The notes: a model not told the origin generated them from the sequence alone. A DNA stretch of 64,000 bases from Bacillus sp. FJAT-44742 (GCF_002797315.1 NZ_KZ454936.1:126999-190998); one strand, 5' to 3'. Shown: positions 20,338 through 29,410, counted from the stretch's first letter. Made by a program: numbers and translations.

Positions 20338-22011
20338 GTGAGCACTAATGAAAATGCCATCTCTATTTTTGCTTTAGGCGGGTTAAACGAAGTAGGGAAA
20401 AACATGTACGCCATTGAGTATAAAGATGAAATTATTGTGATTGACTGTGGGAATAAGTTTCCCGATGAAAGCTTGTTAGGGATTGATTTAATTATTCCGG
20501 ATATGACCTATTTAGTAGAAAATAAGGAAAAGGTCAAAGCGTTAATTGTAACCCATGGTCATGAAGACCATATAGGGGGCATCCCATTTTTCTTAAAGAA
20601 AATAAATGTTCCTGTGTTTGCGACGCGTTTTACTCTAGGGTTAATTGAATTAAAATTAAAGGAACATAGAATTCTCCGGGAAACGGAATTAAATCAAATT
20701 GATTCAAATTCAAGTCTTACTATCGGTGAAATAAATGTAACCTTTTTCAAAGTGACTCACAGTATTCCTGATTGTTTGGGTATTGTGTTTAGAACTCCAG
20801 AAGGAAACGTCGTACATACCGGGGATTTTAAGTTTGACTTAACGCCGGCCATGGACGAACACGCCGAATTTCACAAAATAGCTGAGATCGGCATGGAAGG
20901 AGTTCTGGTTTTGCTTTCTGAAAGCACAAACGCAGAGCGTCCGGGATCGACCCCTTCAGAGCAGATTGTAGGAGGAAATGTGGAAGAGGTATTTATGAAA
21001 GCAGAAGGAAAAGTTTTCCTCTCCACTTTTGCTTCAAATGTAAGCCGTGTTCAACAGGTTGTGGATGCTTCACGGAAAACGAATCGTAAACTGGCTCTCC
21101 TTGGACGAAGCATGGTAAACGTCGTAAATGTTGCTATGGAGCGAGGGTATTTAGATGTGCCCGATGGTATGTTAATTGATAAGAAGGAAGTACACGAATT
21201 TCCCCCTGAGAAGGTTGCTGTTTTGTGTACTGGAAGTCAGGGAGAACCGTTAGCCGCTTTATCGCGTCTGTCTACCGGGAACTTTCGGGATGTGGAGATT
21301 TTTGCTGGAGATACAGTAATTCTTGCGGCAGGGCCTATTCCGGGGAATGAACGAGGTGTAAGCAAGATAGTTGATAATTTATTTACCCTTGGAGCACATG
21401 TGATATATGGAACGGGAAGCTCTTCGGGGATGCACGTGTCAGGGCACGGATACCAGGAGGACTTAAAGTTAATGCTCACTCTCCTTAAACCAAAATATTT
21501 TATCCCGATTCACGGGGAACATCGGATGCTCCACCATCACCGGCTGCTCGCTGAATCTGTCGGTGTTCAAAAAGACCATACATTTGTCATGGGTAACGGT
21601 GAGATCGTGGATATTCAATATAGGGAAGCCCGTTCAACGAGAAAAATACCTGCAGGGAATACGTATGTAGACGGTATTGGTCTTGACGACGTAGAAGACA
21701 TTGTCCTTCGTGACCGGAAACAGCTTTCTGAAGACGGAATGCTAGTTATCGTGTTAACAATGAGCAAGACGGAAAAGAAGCTGGTCTCAGACCCTGACAC
21801 TATTTCCAGAGGCTTCGTCTACATGAAAGATTCTGACGAGCTTATTAAGGACGTAAATAAGCTGATAGAAAAGACTGTAAGCAATATGAAAGAAGAAGAT
21901 AGAAGTGAATGGAATGTAATCAAACAACAGGTCAGAAAAGCCGCTGGGAAGCACTTGTTTCAGCAAACGAAGAAAAAGCCGATGATTTTGCCTATTATCA
22001 TTGAGGTGTAA
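20338..22011 (+). CDS. Ribonuclease J paralog
   Basis: Metallo-beta-lactamase/beta-CASP nuclease of 557 residues with both endonuclease and 5'-3' exonuclease potential in this family. The zinc motif HGHEDH is intact (His 73, 75, Asp 77, His 78), as are the later HSIPD, HTGDFKFD and HVSGHG motifs; the C terminus ends PMILPIIIEV as in RNase J. Some segments, such as ESTNAERPGSTPSE, are closer to RNase J2, although J2 normally lacks the full HGHEDH motif. It may be a third paralog rather than RnjA. GTG 20338 has AGGAGGG seven bases upstream, better than ATG 20317. Confidence 0.88.
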   Translation: MSTNENAISIFALGGLNEVGKNMYAIEYKDEIIVIDCGNKFPDESLLGIDLIIPDMTYLVENKEKVKALIVTHGHEDHIGGIPFFLKKINVPVFATRFTLGLIELKLKEHRILRETELNQIDSNSSLTIGEINVTFFKVTHSIPDCLGIVFRTPEGNVVHTGDFKFDLTPAMDEHAEFHKIAEIGMEGVLVLLSESTNAERPGSTPSEQIVGGNVEEVFMKAEGKVFLSTFASNVSRVQQVVDASRKTNRKLALLGRSMVNVVNVAMERGYLDVPDGMLIDKKEVHEFPPEKVAVLCTGSQGEPLAALSRLSTGNFRDVEIFAGDTVILAAGPIPGNERGVSKIVDNLFTLGAHVIYGTGSSSGMHVSGHGYQEDLKLMLTLLKPKYFIPIHGEHRMLHHHRLLAESVGVQKDHTFVMGNGEIVDIQYREARSTRKIPAGNTYVDGIGLDDVEDIVLRDRKQLSEDGMLVIVLTMSKTEKKLVSDPDTISRGFVYMKDSDELIKDVNKLIEKTVSNMKEEDRSEWNVIKQQVRKAAGKHLFQQTKKKPMILPIIIEV

Positions 22012-22028
22012 TCCATTTAGAATGCCAT

Positions 22029-22080
22029 AAGCAGGAGTGGGAAAAGGGAACGATCCTATTCACAACTCCTGCTTTATTTG
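22029..22080 (+). terminator. Terminator of the RNase J gene
   Basis: AAGCAGGAGT (22029-22038) pairs with ACTCCTGCTT (22065-22074), followed by TATTT. It lies between convergent genes. Confidence 0.7.
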
Positions 22081-22093
22081 CCATGTGTGAGAT

Positions 22094-23440
22094 TTACCGT
22101 GATATTTTGTATTGGCGGTTAAAAATTGCCTCGCTGGCTGATTCCACCTGCCTTTTAAACGTCGGGTCATTTCCCTTTAACATTTTGCCATTTCTTTTTA
22201 CAGGGGTACCGGCTACGAAAACAGAATCAATATTTTCAGGACGGGCACTCTGGACAATAGCCCCGATAATTTCGTTATTTAAGGGATGCAAATTAAAAGA
22301 ATCGGGGTTGATAAAGATAAGGTCAGCTTCCTTCCCTTCTTCAAGAGCTCCGGTCTTTTCTTCTAACCCCAGAGCTTTCGCCCCGTTAGCTGTAGCAAAA
22401 GTATAAGCGTCAGCTGTGGAAAGGGGAAGGTCTCCCGGCATTTCTCCTCTTTCTAGAAGCTTTTCATTTTGAAGAGCCCTTTCAGCCTGGAGAGCGAATT
22501 TCATTTGAGAAAACATATCGCCGGCAGTGGAAACGACTACATCCACTCCTAGAGTCACGAGGCCGTTATTCTCATAAACGCGTCCAGTGGCAGGGTATCC
22601 GTGTCCCATCATCATTTCCACTTCAGGTGTTACAGAAACAGACGCACCAGTTTCACCAATAAGTTTGTATTCATGAGGCATGACAGTATTTACATGAACA
22701 AGATTGATATCGGGTCCTAATAAATCAGCGTGATACAGTCTTTCTATAGAGCGATCATGAGGACCCCATGTCCCAAAACCAATATGCATAGAAGAAATGC
22801 AGTCTAACTCCCTGGCCAGATGAATGTCATCAACGGCCGTTTCCCAGGAGCTGAATTCCGGACCTCGAACTCCTAGAGCCATAGTAAGAAGCTGGTCATT
22901 TGTCTGGAAATACTCCTTCTTAATTCGCCTGCTGTCAACAGGATGTCTCTTTTCACTGTCTCTTGACCAATATTCACTGTGACCCGAAGTTCCGTGAGCA
23001 AATACTGCGCGAATACCTGCATCCTGCAGACCTTTAATGCACGCATCGGCATGCTCCGGGGTTTCCGGCATGGAGTAATCTAAAAGAGTGGTAACACCCG
23101 CATCAAGGGCCTCCAAGGAACCCCATAGATTAGCAAGATAGCTGTCTTCAGGTGTTAAGCGGGAACCCAGGTTATTAAAATAAATACGTTCTAAGTAGGT
23201 TTGCAGAGACCAATCAGTGCCAATGTGACGAATCAATGATTCCCATACATGACGGTGTGTATCTACAAAGCCTGGAGCAATAATCATGTTCCGTGCATCA
23301 ATTTCTTCCGTAACATCAATACCTTCAATTGCGGAACGTATTTCTTGAATACGTTTTCCTTCAATGAGAATATCCTTTTCTTCCAAGGTTCCGTACTTAG
23401 AGTTTAAGACCAGCCCATTTTTTATTAAGGTTCGATTCAT
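22094..23440 (-). CDS. Amidohydrolase, cytosine deaminase/chlorohydrolase type
   Basis: Metal-dependent TIM-barrel hydrolase of 448 residues acting on a C-N bond in a cyclic or purine/triazine-like substrate; the exact substrate is not predictable. The HxH metal ligands are in GFVDTHRHVWE (His 62 and 64), the later ligand His in MHIGFGTWG or VHVNTV, and the metal Asp in GVDVVVSTAGD. The C-terminal beta-sandwich (GALEEGKEADLIFI) is typical of the family. ATG 23440 is preferred because AAGGAG has proper spacing only to this codon; ATG 23446 is too close. No purine genes are adjacent. Confidence 0.88.
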   Translation of the reverse strand: MNRTLIKNGLVLNSKYGTLEEKDILIEGKRIQEIRSAIEGIDVTEEIDARNMIIAPGFVDTHRHVWESLIRHIGTDWSLQTYLERIYFNNLGSRLTPEDSYLANLWGSLEALDAGVTTLLDYSMPETPEHADACIKGLQDAGIRAVFAHGTSGHSEYWSRDSEKRHPVDSRRIKKEYFQTNDQLLTMALGVRGPEFSSWETAVDDIHLARELDCISSMHIGFGTWGPHDRSIERLYHADLLGPDINLVHVNTVMPHEYKLIGETGASVSVTPEVEMMMGHGYPATGRVYENNGLVTLGVDVVVSTAGDMFSQMKFALQAERALQNEKLLERGEMPGDLPLSTADAYTFATANGAKALGLEEKTGALEEGKEADLIFINPDSFNLHPLNNEIIGAIVQSARPENIDSVFVAGTPVKRNGKMLKGNDPTFKRQVESASEAIFNRQYKISR

Positions 23441-23727
23441 CTGCATCTCTCCTTCATTAGAATTACTAGGGTATCTTCAAGTTCAGAATAATTGGATCAT
23501 TTTAGAAGTGTCAATTCTTTCGAGGAAGAGAAGGAGGATATCCTTATTTACGTAGGAAAATATAACTGGAAAGACGTGTGAGTAATACAAAGCACTAAGG
23601 CCTATACGACAGAAGATAACGGAAAACGTGAGTGAAACAAAAGGTTTGCTTTTATTTAGTAAGTATGATGAAATCTAGATAAACACAGCTGTATGTTTAA
23701 GAACACCTATTTATCAGGCCTGGAGTC
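23441..23727. other. Divergent intergenic region upstream of pirin
   Basis: No gene seen. The right-hand end leads into the pirin promoter and its palindromic operator. Confidence 0.4.
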
Positions 23728-23803
23728 TTGAGAAAGTATTATTATACCCTATATAGTTGCTATAGCAACTATATATAAAAACTATATAAAAACTATATAA
23801 AAA
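23728..23803 (+). promoter_or_regulatory. Pirin promoter with 24-bp palindromic operator and AT-rich direct repeats
   Basis: TTGAGA (23728-23733) and TATATA (23750-23755), spaced 16, look like -35 and -10 boxes. A perfect palindrome, 23751-23774 (half-site ATATAGTTGC, centre TATA), overlaps the -10. It is followed by two exact 11-base repeats CTATATAAAAA (23782-23792 and 23793-23803) and a longer relative before them. The geometry suggests repression by a dimeric MarR- or TetR-like protein; the regulator is not identified. Confidence 0.7.
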
Positions 23804-23818
23804 CAAAGGAGTGTCTTT

Positions 23819-24682
23819 ATGAGTGAAGCTGTTCAAAGAAATATAAAGGATCACTGGTATGTGAAATATGAAGAAGCAAGTTTTCCCTTTATACAGAAAG
23901 GGTGGGTGCTGCCAGTTGAGAAGTGGGCAGACTTTGATCCTTTTATCTTAATGGCAGAGGATTGGTTTAAAAGGGGTGCGTTTTCAGACCACCCGCACAG
24001 AGGGTTTCAAACCGTCACCTATGTTATCGACGGCAGGCTTGAACACATTGATAACGGCGGTGGAAGAGATATTTTAGAGCCGGGGGATATGCAGTATATG
24101 AATGCGGGCTGGGCGGCCAGGCATGCAGAGGAAGCAGTGGGCAATGATATTGCTCATACCCTGCAGCTGTGGTTAAATCTCCCAAGAGATCTTCGTCATT
24201 CTGAAACGTCCTATCAAAATGTCTACGCTGAAGATGCTCCCGTGGTTTCTATTCAAGGAGGAACAGTAAAAGTTTTTTCCGGAGATGTTGCCGGTGTAAC
24301 TGGTCCTTTGCAATCGGCAGTTCCGATCACCATGTCTGAAATCACTCTGACGGAGGGAGCCTCTTATACTCATAAATTGCCTGAAACTCATAATGCGTTT
24401 GTTTATGTCCTTTCAGGTGACATCGAATTTGGAGAGAGTCCTGTAAATTTAAAAAAACATGGTGTAGGAACCTTAACTTTCAAGGAAAACGGGAATGAAA
24501 ATAATGAGAGCGATCTTATTATGAAGGCAAACAGCAGGCGTTCAAAGGTTCTCGTTTACTCAGGTACACCGATCAGGGAAGAGATTGTACCTTACGGGCC
24601 CTTTGTGATGAGCACGATGGATGAAATTAAAGAAGCATATCGTGATTTTCATAATGGAAAGTTTGGTCCCCCTGTCGTATAA
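23819..24682 (+). CDS. Pirin family protein
   Basis: Bicupin of 287 residues. The N-terminal metal site is present: DHPHRGFQTVTYV (His 58 and 60), the following EHID (His near 76) and a Glu in the next strand, so quercetin 2,3-dioxygenase-like or redox-sensing activity is possible. The C-terminal pirin domain begins near residue 175 (MSEITLTEGASYTHKLP). AAAGGAG precedes the ATG. A nitroreductase gene follows in the same orientation without a terminator between, and a palindromic operator lies upstream, suggesting an inducible response to quinone-like or electrophilic compounds (inference). Confidence 0.93.
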   Translation: MSEAVQRNIKDHWYVKYEEASFPFIQKGWVLPVEKWADFDPFILMAEDWFKRGAFSDHPHRGFQTVTYVIDGRLEHIDNGGGRDILEPGDMQYMNAGWAARHAEEAVGNDIAHTLQLWLNLPRDLRHSETSYQNVYAEDAPVVSIQGGTVKVFSGDVAGVTGPLQSAVPITMSEITLTEGASYTHKLPETHNAFVYVLSGDIEFGESPVNLKKHGVGTLTFKENGNENNESDLIMKANSRRSKVLVYSGTPIREEIVPYGPFVMSTMDEIKEAYRDFHNGKFGPPVV

Positions 24683-24728
24683 GGTATAAGAGAAAGATAT
24701 TATTACTCTCAAACAGGAGGTGTCTCAT

Positions 24729-25322
24729 TTGGATGTTTTAAAGGCAATTGAGACAAGAAGGAGCAATGGGTTAGTTTCTGATAAACCTGTTCCAGAAGAC
24801 TTGATCGAAAAAGTTTTAGAGGCCGGCACGTGGGCTCCAAATCACCATAGAACAGAGCCCTGGCGTTATTTTGTATTAACGGGAACTGCCAGAGAACCGT
24901 TAGGCGAGGTCCTGGCGGAAATTACTGCTAAAGAAATGGAAGACCCGGAAAGCGAAACGAACAAAAAGAAATTGGAAAGAGTAAAGGCAAACCCCTTTAG
25001 GGCTCCTATTATCATTGCAGTGGGAGTAGAACCGAGTGAAAAGTCAAGGGTAATGGCGAAAGAAGAACACGCCGCTGTCTATGCCTCTATTCAAAACATG
25101 CTTTTAGCCGCCCATAGCCTTGGGCTTGGGGTCTTCTGGCGAACAGGCGAGGCGTGCTACAATACAAGGATTAATGAACTGTTCGGACTCTCTGAAAAAG
25201 GTGAAATGCTTGCCTTTCTCTATCTCGGCTACCCCAAAAAGGAAATGCCAGCAGGAAAAAGAAAGCATTACAGTGAAGTTACGACCTGGATAAAAGACAA
25301 GGAGTTTTTCCACAAAGCATAG
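24729..25322 (+). CDS. Nitroreductase family FMN enzyme
   Basis: Flavin-dependent oxidoreductase of about 197 residues. The N-terminal ETRRS (FMN phosphate contacts), the WAPNHHRTEPWRYFV segment and the later SIQNMLLAAHSLGLGVFWRTG helix are typical, with LYLGYPKKEMP near the C terminus. Reduction of nitro compounds or quinones with NAD(P)H is expected. TTG 24729 is chosen since AGGAGG (24715-24720) is eight bases upstream; GTG 24720 overlaps that site. It is co-directional with pirin, 46 bases downstream, and probably co-transcribed. Confidence 0.92.
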   Translation: MDVLKAIETRRSNGLVSDKPVPEDLIEKVLEAGTWAPNHHRTEPWRYFVLTGTAREPLGEVLAEITAKEMEDPESETNKKKLERVKANPFRAPIIIAVGVEPSEKSRVMAKEEHAAVYASIQNMLLAAHSLGLGVFWRTGEACYNTRINELFGLSEKGEMLAFLYLGYPKKEMPAGKRKHYSEVTTWIKDKEFFHKA

Positions 25323-25334
25323 TTCAAATAAGGC

Positions 25335-25369
25335 AAAACCAGGGACCAAAGAGGCGTTCCTGGTTTTTT
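25335..25369 (+). terminator. Terminator of the pirin-nitroreductase operon
   Basis: AAAACCAGG and CCTGGTTTT flank a 15-base loop; a T run follows. Confidence 0.8.
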
Positions 25370-25745
25370 GTGATTTAGGGGTACATACAATCCTGCAAGA
25401 AAAACAAAAAAATACTCTGGGTAATCGCTTATGAATTAAAGAATGCAGAATAAATAATGGGTATCCATGCAGTGAAGCTCCTATAATACTGATTAGCGGA
25501 GAAACAAAGAAAGGGAAGTGGGATTATTTATAGTAGCTTTTTAGTTAGTGATACTGTGAAGAACCTCACGGATTAACACTAGTTAATTTAATATAATCAG
25601 CTTAATAAGAAAAAAGTTAAATCACAAACGCCTTCCATCTTGTTGATTTCTTTTATTGTACTGCCTTCTTTCCTTCCAGACATTGCGCGAATTATTATCA
25701 CAGTATGGAAGGATGTTTTTGGATTAATGTAAAGGAGCTGTACCC
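25370..25745. other. Intergenic stretch, nothing recognised
   Basis: AT-rich with frequent stops. An 8-base inverted repeat TCCTTCCA / TGGAAGGA near 25670-25720 with a wide spacer is the only structure seen. Confidence 0.4.
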
Positions 25746-26471
25746 ATGACCTTTGGTATTATTATGATTGGAGTCTTTTATTCCTTTATTTATCTTTTCG
25801 CATATAAACTGGTGCCTTCAAACAAGGTGAGACGTGAAAAGTGGATTTCTTTTGTTGGCGGGTTAGCAGCTTCTTATGTATTTATTTATGTATTGCCATA
25901 TCTTCACGACCACCAGCATGCCATCAAAGAAGAATATGGGCGTTTAGCCACTCAAACTGAACTATATTTTGTATGCTTAGTAGGTTTACTCGTTTTTTAC
26001 GGGGTACAGAAATACTCAGAGGGGAATTTTAGTAAAGTACAAAGTGCTTCAAGCATATCAAACTTTTGGGTGCAGGTATCCTTCTTTGCCCTTTATAACA
26101 TATTAGTTTCTTATACTCTAGTTTCTACTGAGGTAAGCGGTGTGCAGGCTATGTTTTATGCGTCTGCTCTAGGGCTTCATTTTCTGGTTGTAGCTCACGA
26201 TATTTGGAGGTATTATCCAACCCAATATGTCGCTGTTGGCAGGTATATTATGGCTTCAGGGGTAATGATAGGCTGGATGATGGGGATTTGGCTGTCTATC
26301 TCTTATTTACTAGAAGCTATTATTTTTGCATTTATCTCAGGAGCGATGATTCTTAATGTTTTAAGTAATGAGCTCCCTAAACATCGTGAGGCTCATTATC
26401 CAACCTTTGCGTTTGGGGTAATTCTTTATACAAGCTCTGCTATGTTTTTTAAGTTCTTTTTTGAATGGTAA
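25746..26471 (+). CDS. Polytopic membrane protein of unknown function
   Basis: A 241-residue protein with about seven hydrophobic segments (near residues 3-22, 34-52, 72-88, 104-126, 133-152, 163-186 and 190-206, with a further one near 218-238). Conserved-looking polar residues include a His-Asp-His cluster (LPYLHDHQHAI) after the second helix and HDIWRYYP in the middle, which could bind metal. I do not recognise a family. AAAGGAG precedes the ATG. The next gene, a UspA protein, starts 27 bases after its stop and is probably co-transcribed, suggesting a stress-related role. Confidence 0.7.
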   Translation: MTFGIIMIGVFYSFIYLFAYKLVPSNKVRREKWISFVGGLAASYVFIYVLPYLHDHQHAIKEEYGRLATQTELYFVCLVGLLVFYGVQKYSEGNFSKVQSASSISNFWVQVSFFALYNILVSYTLVSTEVSGVQAMFYASALGLHFLVVAHDIWRYYPTQYVAVGRYIMASGVMIGWMMGIWLSISYLLEAIIFAFISGAMILNVLSNELPKHREAHYPTFAFGVILYTSSAMFFKFFFEW

Positions 26472-26497
26472 TTTTAATTGTTGGAGGGAGTAAAGCG

Positions 26498-26923
26498 GTG
26501 AATTCTATGTATTCCTCTATTCTGGTAGCAGTAGATGGGACAAAGGAAGCTATGATTGCATTACAAAGAGCGATAGAAATGGCAAAAGAAAATGACAGTA
26601 AGCTGATTATTTCTCATGTAATTGATTACAGTGCGTTTCCTGAAAAGCAGCAAGAAGACCCCGCTTTTATGAAGTTGGCTGAAAGGCAAGGGAATGTTCT
26701 CCTTGGTATATGTGAAAGAGAAGCTAGATTCGCTGAACTGAAAGATGTGGAGACCACCCTTAATTTTGGATCTCCTGTCGTGAAAATATCTAAGGAACGC
26801 TCGCTGGAATTTGGTACTGATCTAGTGATTGTGGGAAAGGAATCTAATGAGAAATATGTAAGGGTTTCAGAAAACATTGCCAGACACTGCTCATGTGATG
26901 TATTAATTGTCCAAGAAGATTAA
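26498..26923 (+). CDS. Universal stress protein (UspA family)
   Basis: Small cytosolic protein of about 141 residues with the UspA fold: YSSILVAVDGTKEA at the N terminus and DLVIVGKES followed by an irregular C-terminal loop ending CSCDVLIVQED. The canonical ATP motif GxxGx9G(S/T) is degenerate here (GKESNEKYVRVSENIA), so it may not bind ATP. GTG 26498 has GGAGGGAG seven bases upstream; ATG 26507 is an alternative. It follows the polytopic membrane protein and ends before a terminator. Confidence 0.85.
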   Translation: MNSMYSSILVAVDGTKEAMIALQRAIEMAKENDSKLIISHVIDYSAFPEKQQEDPAFMKLAERQGNVLLGICEREARFAELKDVETTLNFGSPVVKISKERSLEFGTDLVIVGKESNEKYVRVSENIARHCSCDVLIVQED

Positions 26924-27004
26924 CACAGGACTTATTTTAAATAAATGATAAAAGCCAATTAAAATTCCATCAGATCCTAAATAATGATAACTAAGAGAAA
27001 GTGT

Positions 27005-27032
27005 AAAAAGCACCCAGGCGGTGCTTTTTTTA
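27005..27032 (+). terminator. Terminator of the membrane protein-UspA unit
   Basis: AAAAGCACC pairs with GGTGCTTTT and is followed by a T run. Confidence 0.8.
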
Positions 27033-27055
27033 ATAGTTAACGTCAGGTGTAGTAC

Positions 27056-27250
27056 CTACTCAATTATATTTTTCACTCGTCCTACCTGACCATCTTCGAG
27101 TCTGACTTTAATACCGTGAGGATGAGTTGTTGATTTGGTTAATAGGTCTTTTACAATTCCTTGAGTCAACTTGCCGCTTCGCTGATCCTTTTTTAATACA
27201 ATCTCTACTTTTAAACCCGGGTATATGCTGCTGCGCTGAGTGCCATTCAT
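27056..27250 (-). CDS. ywbE: YwbE family protein (DUF2196)
   Basis: A 64-residue basic protein starting MNGTQRSSIYPGLKVEIV. The segments VLKKDQRSGKLTQGIVKDLLT and HPHGIKVRLEDGQVGRV are the hallmark of YwbE. Function is unknown; the compact KOW-like fold suggests nucleic acid binding (inference). ATG 27250 is chosen because AAAGGCGG precedes it; the long N-terminal extension in the same frame has no ribosome site and unlike composition. Confidence 0.88.
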   Translation of the reverse strand: MNGTQRSSIYPGLKVEIVLKKDQRSGKLTQGIVKDLLTKSTTHPHGIKVRLEDGQVGRVKNIIE

Positions 27251-27458
27251 AAAGCAAACCGCCTTTCTTTCAGAGTTTTTTCTGTACATACAGCTTATCA
27301 TGTCTCCCTGGCAGTTAATATAACTCATTGTCATAAATGGCAAGGGGGAGATTATTGTATGAATTTTATTTTTTGTCACAATCTAACAGTGACTACCAGA
27401 GGAACAGAGCGGGTAACAGTGAAAATAGGATCATACATTATTATGGAGGACAGGAGCT

Positions 27459-28223
27459 ATGCCATTTATGAAGATAAATGGATTAAAAACATATTATGAA
27501 TCAAAAGGTAAAGGGGAAGCCATTGTTTTTATTCATTGCCCCGTTCATCCGAGCGACGTATACCGTCCCGAATTGGAGGAGTTATCTTCAGGCTATCATG
27601 TCATTTCAATGGATATACGAGGACACGGGAGAACAGCCTACTCCCCAGATCCATGGGATTTTTCAGACATAGCAGATGACCTGAAAGAGCTTTTGGGCAG
27701 GCTCGGTATTGAAAAAACATGGCTCTGCGGCTATTCAGCTGGCTGCTCTATTGCCTTTGAATTTACGTTTAAGTACCCTGAGGCTGTCAAAGGCCTGATT
27801 CAACTCGGCCCTGTCCCTAAGGTGGAGAATGGCCTTCTTTATTTTATTGTGAAGAATGGAGTTCGGTTATCTCTTATAGATAAACCCGCATTGTTCCTTG
27901 CCATTTTTGGAGCCATCATCAATACAAATGATTGGCGAAGTTTTTGGAGTTTGCTCAAAGCATCTTTACCAACGAATGGGCTGGATGCCTCACAGTTCTA
28001 TCACTCTTTTTTACATTACGATTGTACAGACCGTCTTCCTTCTATCAAAAAACCTGTCTTACTTGTATACGGGGAAAAGGACAGAATTACTGGTAAGTAT
28101 GCTTTGCCCATGAAAGGTTATTTGCCGGACAGTACATTGATTTTTATAAAAAAATGCGGACATGAGATTCCTTTAAAAAGAAGCATTGAATTGAACCTGC
28201 GCATCAAAGAATTTATTTCATGA
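27459..28223 (+). CDS. Alpha/beta hydrolase
   Basis: A 254-residue alpha/beta-hydrolase. The nucleophile elbow GYSAGC places Ser near residue 93, the acid is Asp in LVYGEKDRITG near 211, and the base His is in KKCGHEIP near 236. The oxyanion segment is FIHCPVHPSD rather than the common HG pattern. The MDIRGHGRTAYS loop is typical of peroxidase/esterase-like members. GGAGG precedes the ATG. A patatin-like gene follows after 18 bases, so the pair probably forms a lipid- or ester-hydrolysing operon (inference). Confidence 0.88.
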   Translation: MPFMKINGLKTYYESKGKGEAIVFIHCPVHPSDVYRPELEELSSGYHVISMDIRGHGRTAYSPDPWDFSDIADDLKELLGRLGIEKTWLCGYSAGCSIAFEFTFKYPEAVKGLIQLGPVPKVENGLLYFIVKNGVRLSLIDKPALFLAIFGAIINTNDWRSFWSLLKASLPTNGLDASQFYHSFLHYDCTDRLPSIKKPVLLVYGEKDRITGKYALPMKGYLPDSTLIFIKKCGHEIPLKRSIELNLRIKEFIS

Positions 28224-28241
28224 TTACAGGAGTGTGCATGT

Positions 28242-29084
28242 ATGGAAACCGGGTTAGCATTTGCCGGAGGAGGGATACCGGGGTCGGCAGCGGTAGGAGT
28301 GCTGCTCGCTTTTGAAGAAGCTGGAATTAAGGTTTCACACGTAACCGGATCAAGTTCTGGAGCTATGGTAGCGGCATTATACGCCTACGGACATAAAGCA
28401 GAGACTTTAAAAAGGATTGTTCCTAGGTTAAACAGGCGTCTGCTTGATTTTGACTGGAGATCTCTTCTCTATAGAGCCTTGTTTATACGGCCCCGTGTAG
28501 ATGGGATATTGAAAGGAGAACGATTACGAAATATTATGGCACAAAATACGGGGGATGAGCCTCTGTCTTCTTTGAAAATACCGTGCGGAATCGTAGCAAC
28601 TGATTACGGGCGGGGGACAAGCGTTGTATTTTCATCAAAGCCTGTGGAGGATTATGAGTATGTGAACAATACTTCAATAGCAGATGCTGTAAGGGCAAGC
28701 TTTGCGATTCCAGTGCTCTTTAAACCGTATCATTATGAAGAAAGAATGTTGATTGATGGTGGTGTTACCTCAAATTGTCCTGTCAGAATATGCAGGGCAT
28801 TGGGAGCAGAACGTGTTATTTCTGTAGATCCTATTACACCTATTATCAATGCAAAGTCTGGTTCAGCAAGCATGGTCAAAGTCATCAATAACGTCATCAA
28901 CCTTTCATTGAAAACCCAAATGGAAGCAGAGCATAAGGAAGCCGATTATACTTTATATCCGGAGGTAGGAGCTATCGGTGCCTTTGACTTTCGGAAGGCT
29001 AAGCATTGTATTGATTTAGGGTATGAGACGGCTATGGCGAACATGAAGGAAATAAAAAAAGTATTAACTGATCAAGAGTATTGA
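28242..29084 (+). CDS. Patatin-like phospholipase
   Basis: A 280-residue serine hydrolase of the patatin family with a Ser-Asp dyad. The glycine-rich oxyanion loop AGGGIPG is at residues 8-14, the nucleophile motif GSSSG at 36-40 (Ser 38) and the DGG motif at 172-174. YjjU/RssA-like bacterial members hydrolyse membrane phospholipids or acylglycerols. No signal peptide is visible, so it is cytosolic or membrane-associated. It lies 18 bases behind the alpha/beta hydrolase and is likely co-transcribed. Confidence 0.92.
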   Translation: METGLAFAGGGIPGSAAVGVLLAFEEAGIKVSHVTGSSSGAMVAALYAYGHKAETLKRIVPRLNRRLLDFDWRSLLYRALFIRPRVDGILKGERLRNIMAQNTGDEPLSSLKIPCGIVATDYGRGTSVVFSSKPVEDYEYVNNTSIADAVRASFAIPVLFKPYHYEERMLIDGGVTSNCPVRICRALGAERVISVDPITPIINAKSGSASMVKVINNVINLSLKTQMEAEHKEADYTLYPEVGAIGAFDFRKAKHCIDLGYETAMANMKEIKKVLTDQEY

Positions 29085-29121
29085 AGATATGCTGCCTTAA
29101 TAGAAATTTTTACTAAAAGCA

Positions 29122-29151
29122 TGGACAAAGGGAAGAAATCAGCTATATACT
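29122..29151 (+). promoter_or_regulatory. Promoter upstream of the cobalamin riboswitch
   Basis: TGGACA (29122-29127) and TATACT (29146-29151), spaced 18, about 25 bases before the riboswitch. Confidence 0.6.
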
Positions 29152-29175
29152 CAGAAGTATAATTAAATAATATTA

Positions 29176-29343
29176 AACAGGTGTTGTAAGTTGGTTTTAT
29201 ACATTACAGCTTAAAAGGGAAGCCGGTGAAAGTCCGGCACGGTTCCCGCCACTGTAAATCTGAGTAACCTGCAAAGTCCACTGCTGGAAAGCGGGAAGGA
29301 GCAGGAAACAATGAAGATAAGTCAGGAGACCTGCCTGTATGAT
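29176..29343 (+). ncRNA. Cobalamin (B12) riboswitch
   Basis: The aptamer core is clear: AAGGGAAGCCGGTGAAAGTCCGGCACGG split over P3-P4, CCGCCACTG at about 29246-29254 and the B12 box GTCAGGAGACCTGCC at 29321-29335, with ACAGG/CCTGT closing the P1 region. B12 riboswitches commonly shut off B12-independent methionine synthase when B12 is present, which fits the MetE-like gene downstream. No U-tract terminator follows; CCTAC..TAGG at about 29353-29369 is the only nearby hairpin, so control may be translational. Confidence 0.93.
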
Positions 29344-29410
29344 TACACATGGACCTACGGGAAATAGGGAGGGGTGTTTGCTGAATTAATTGTATTAAGG
29401 TTCATTCCTT

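Noticed and set aside
23782-23803. Short direct repeats considered as a CRISPR-like or minisatellite array
   Set aside because: Only two to three AT-rich 11-base units without spacers; better explained as part of the pirin promoter region.
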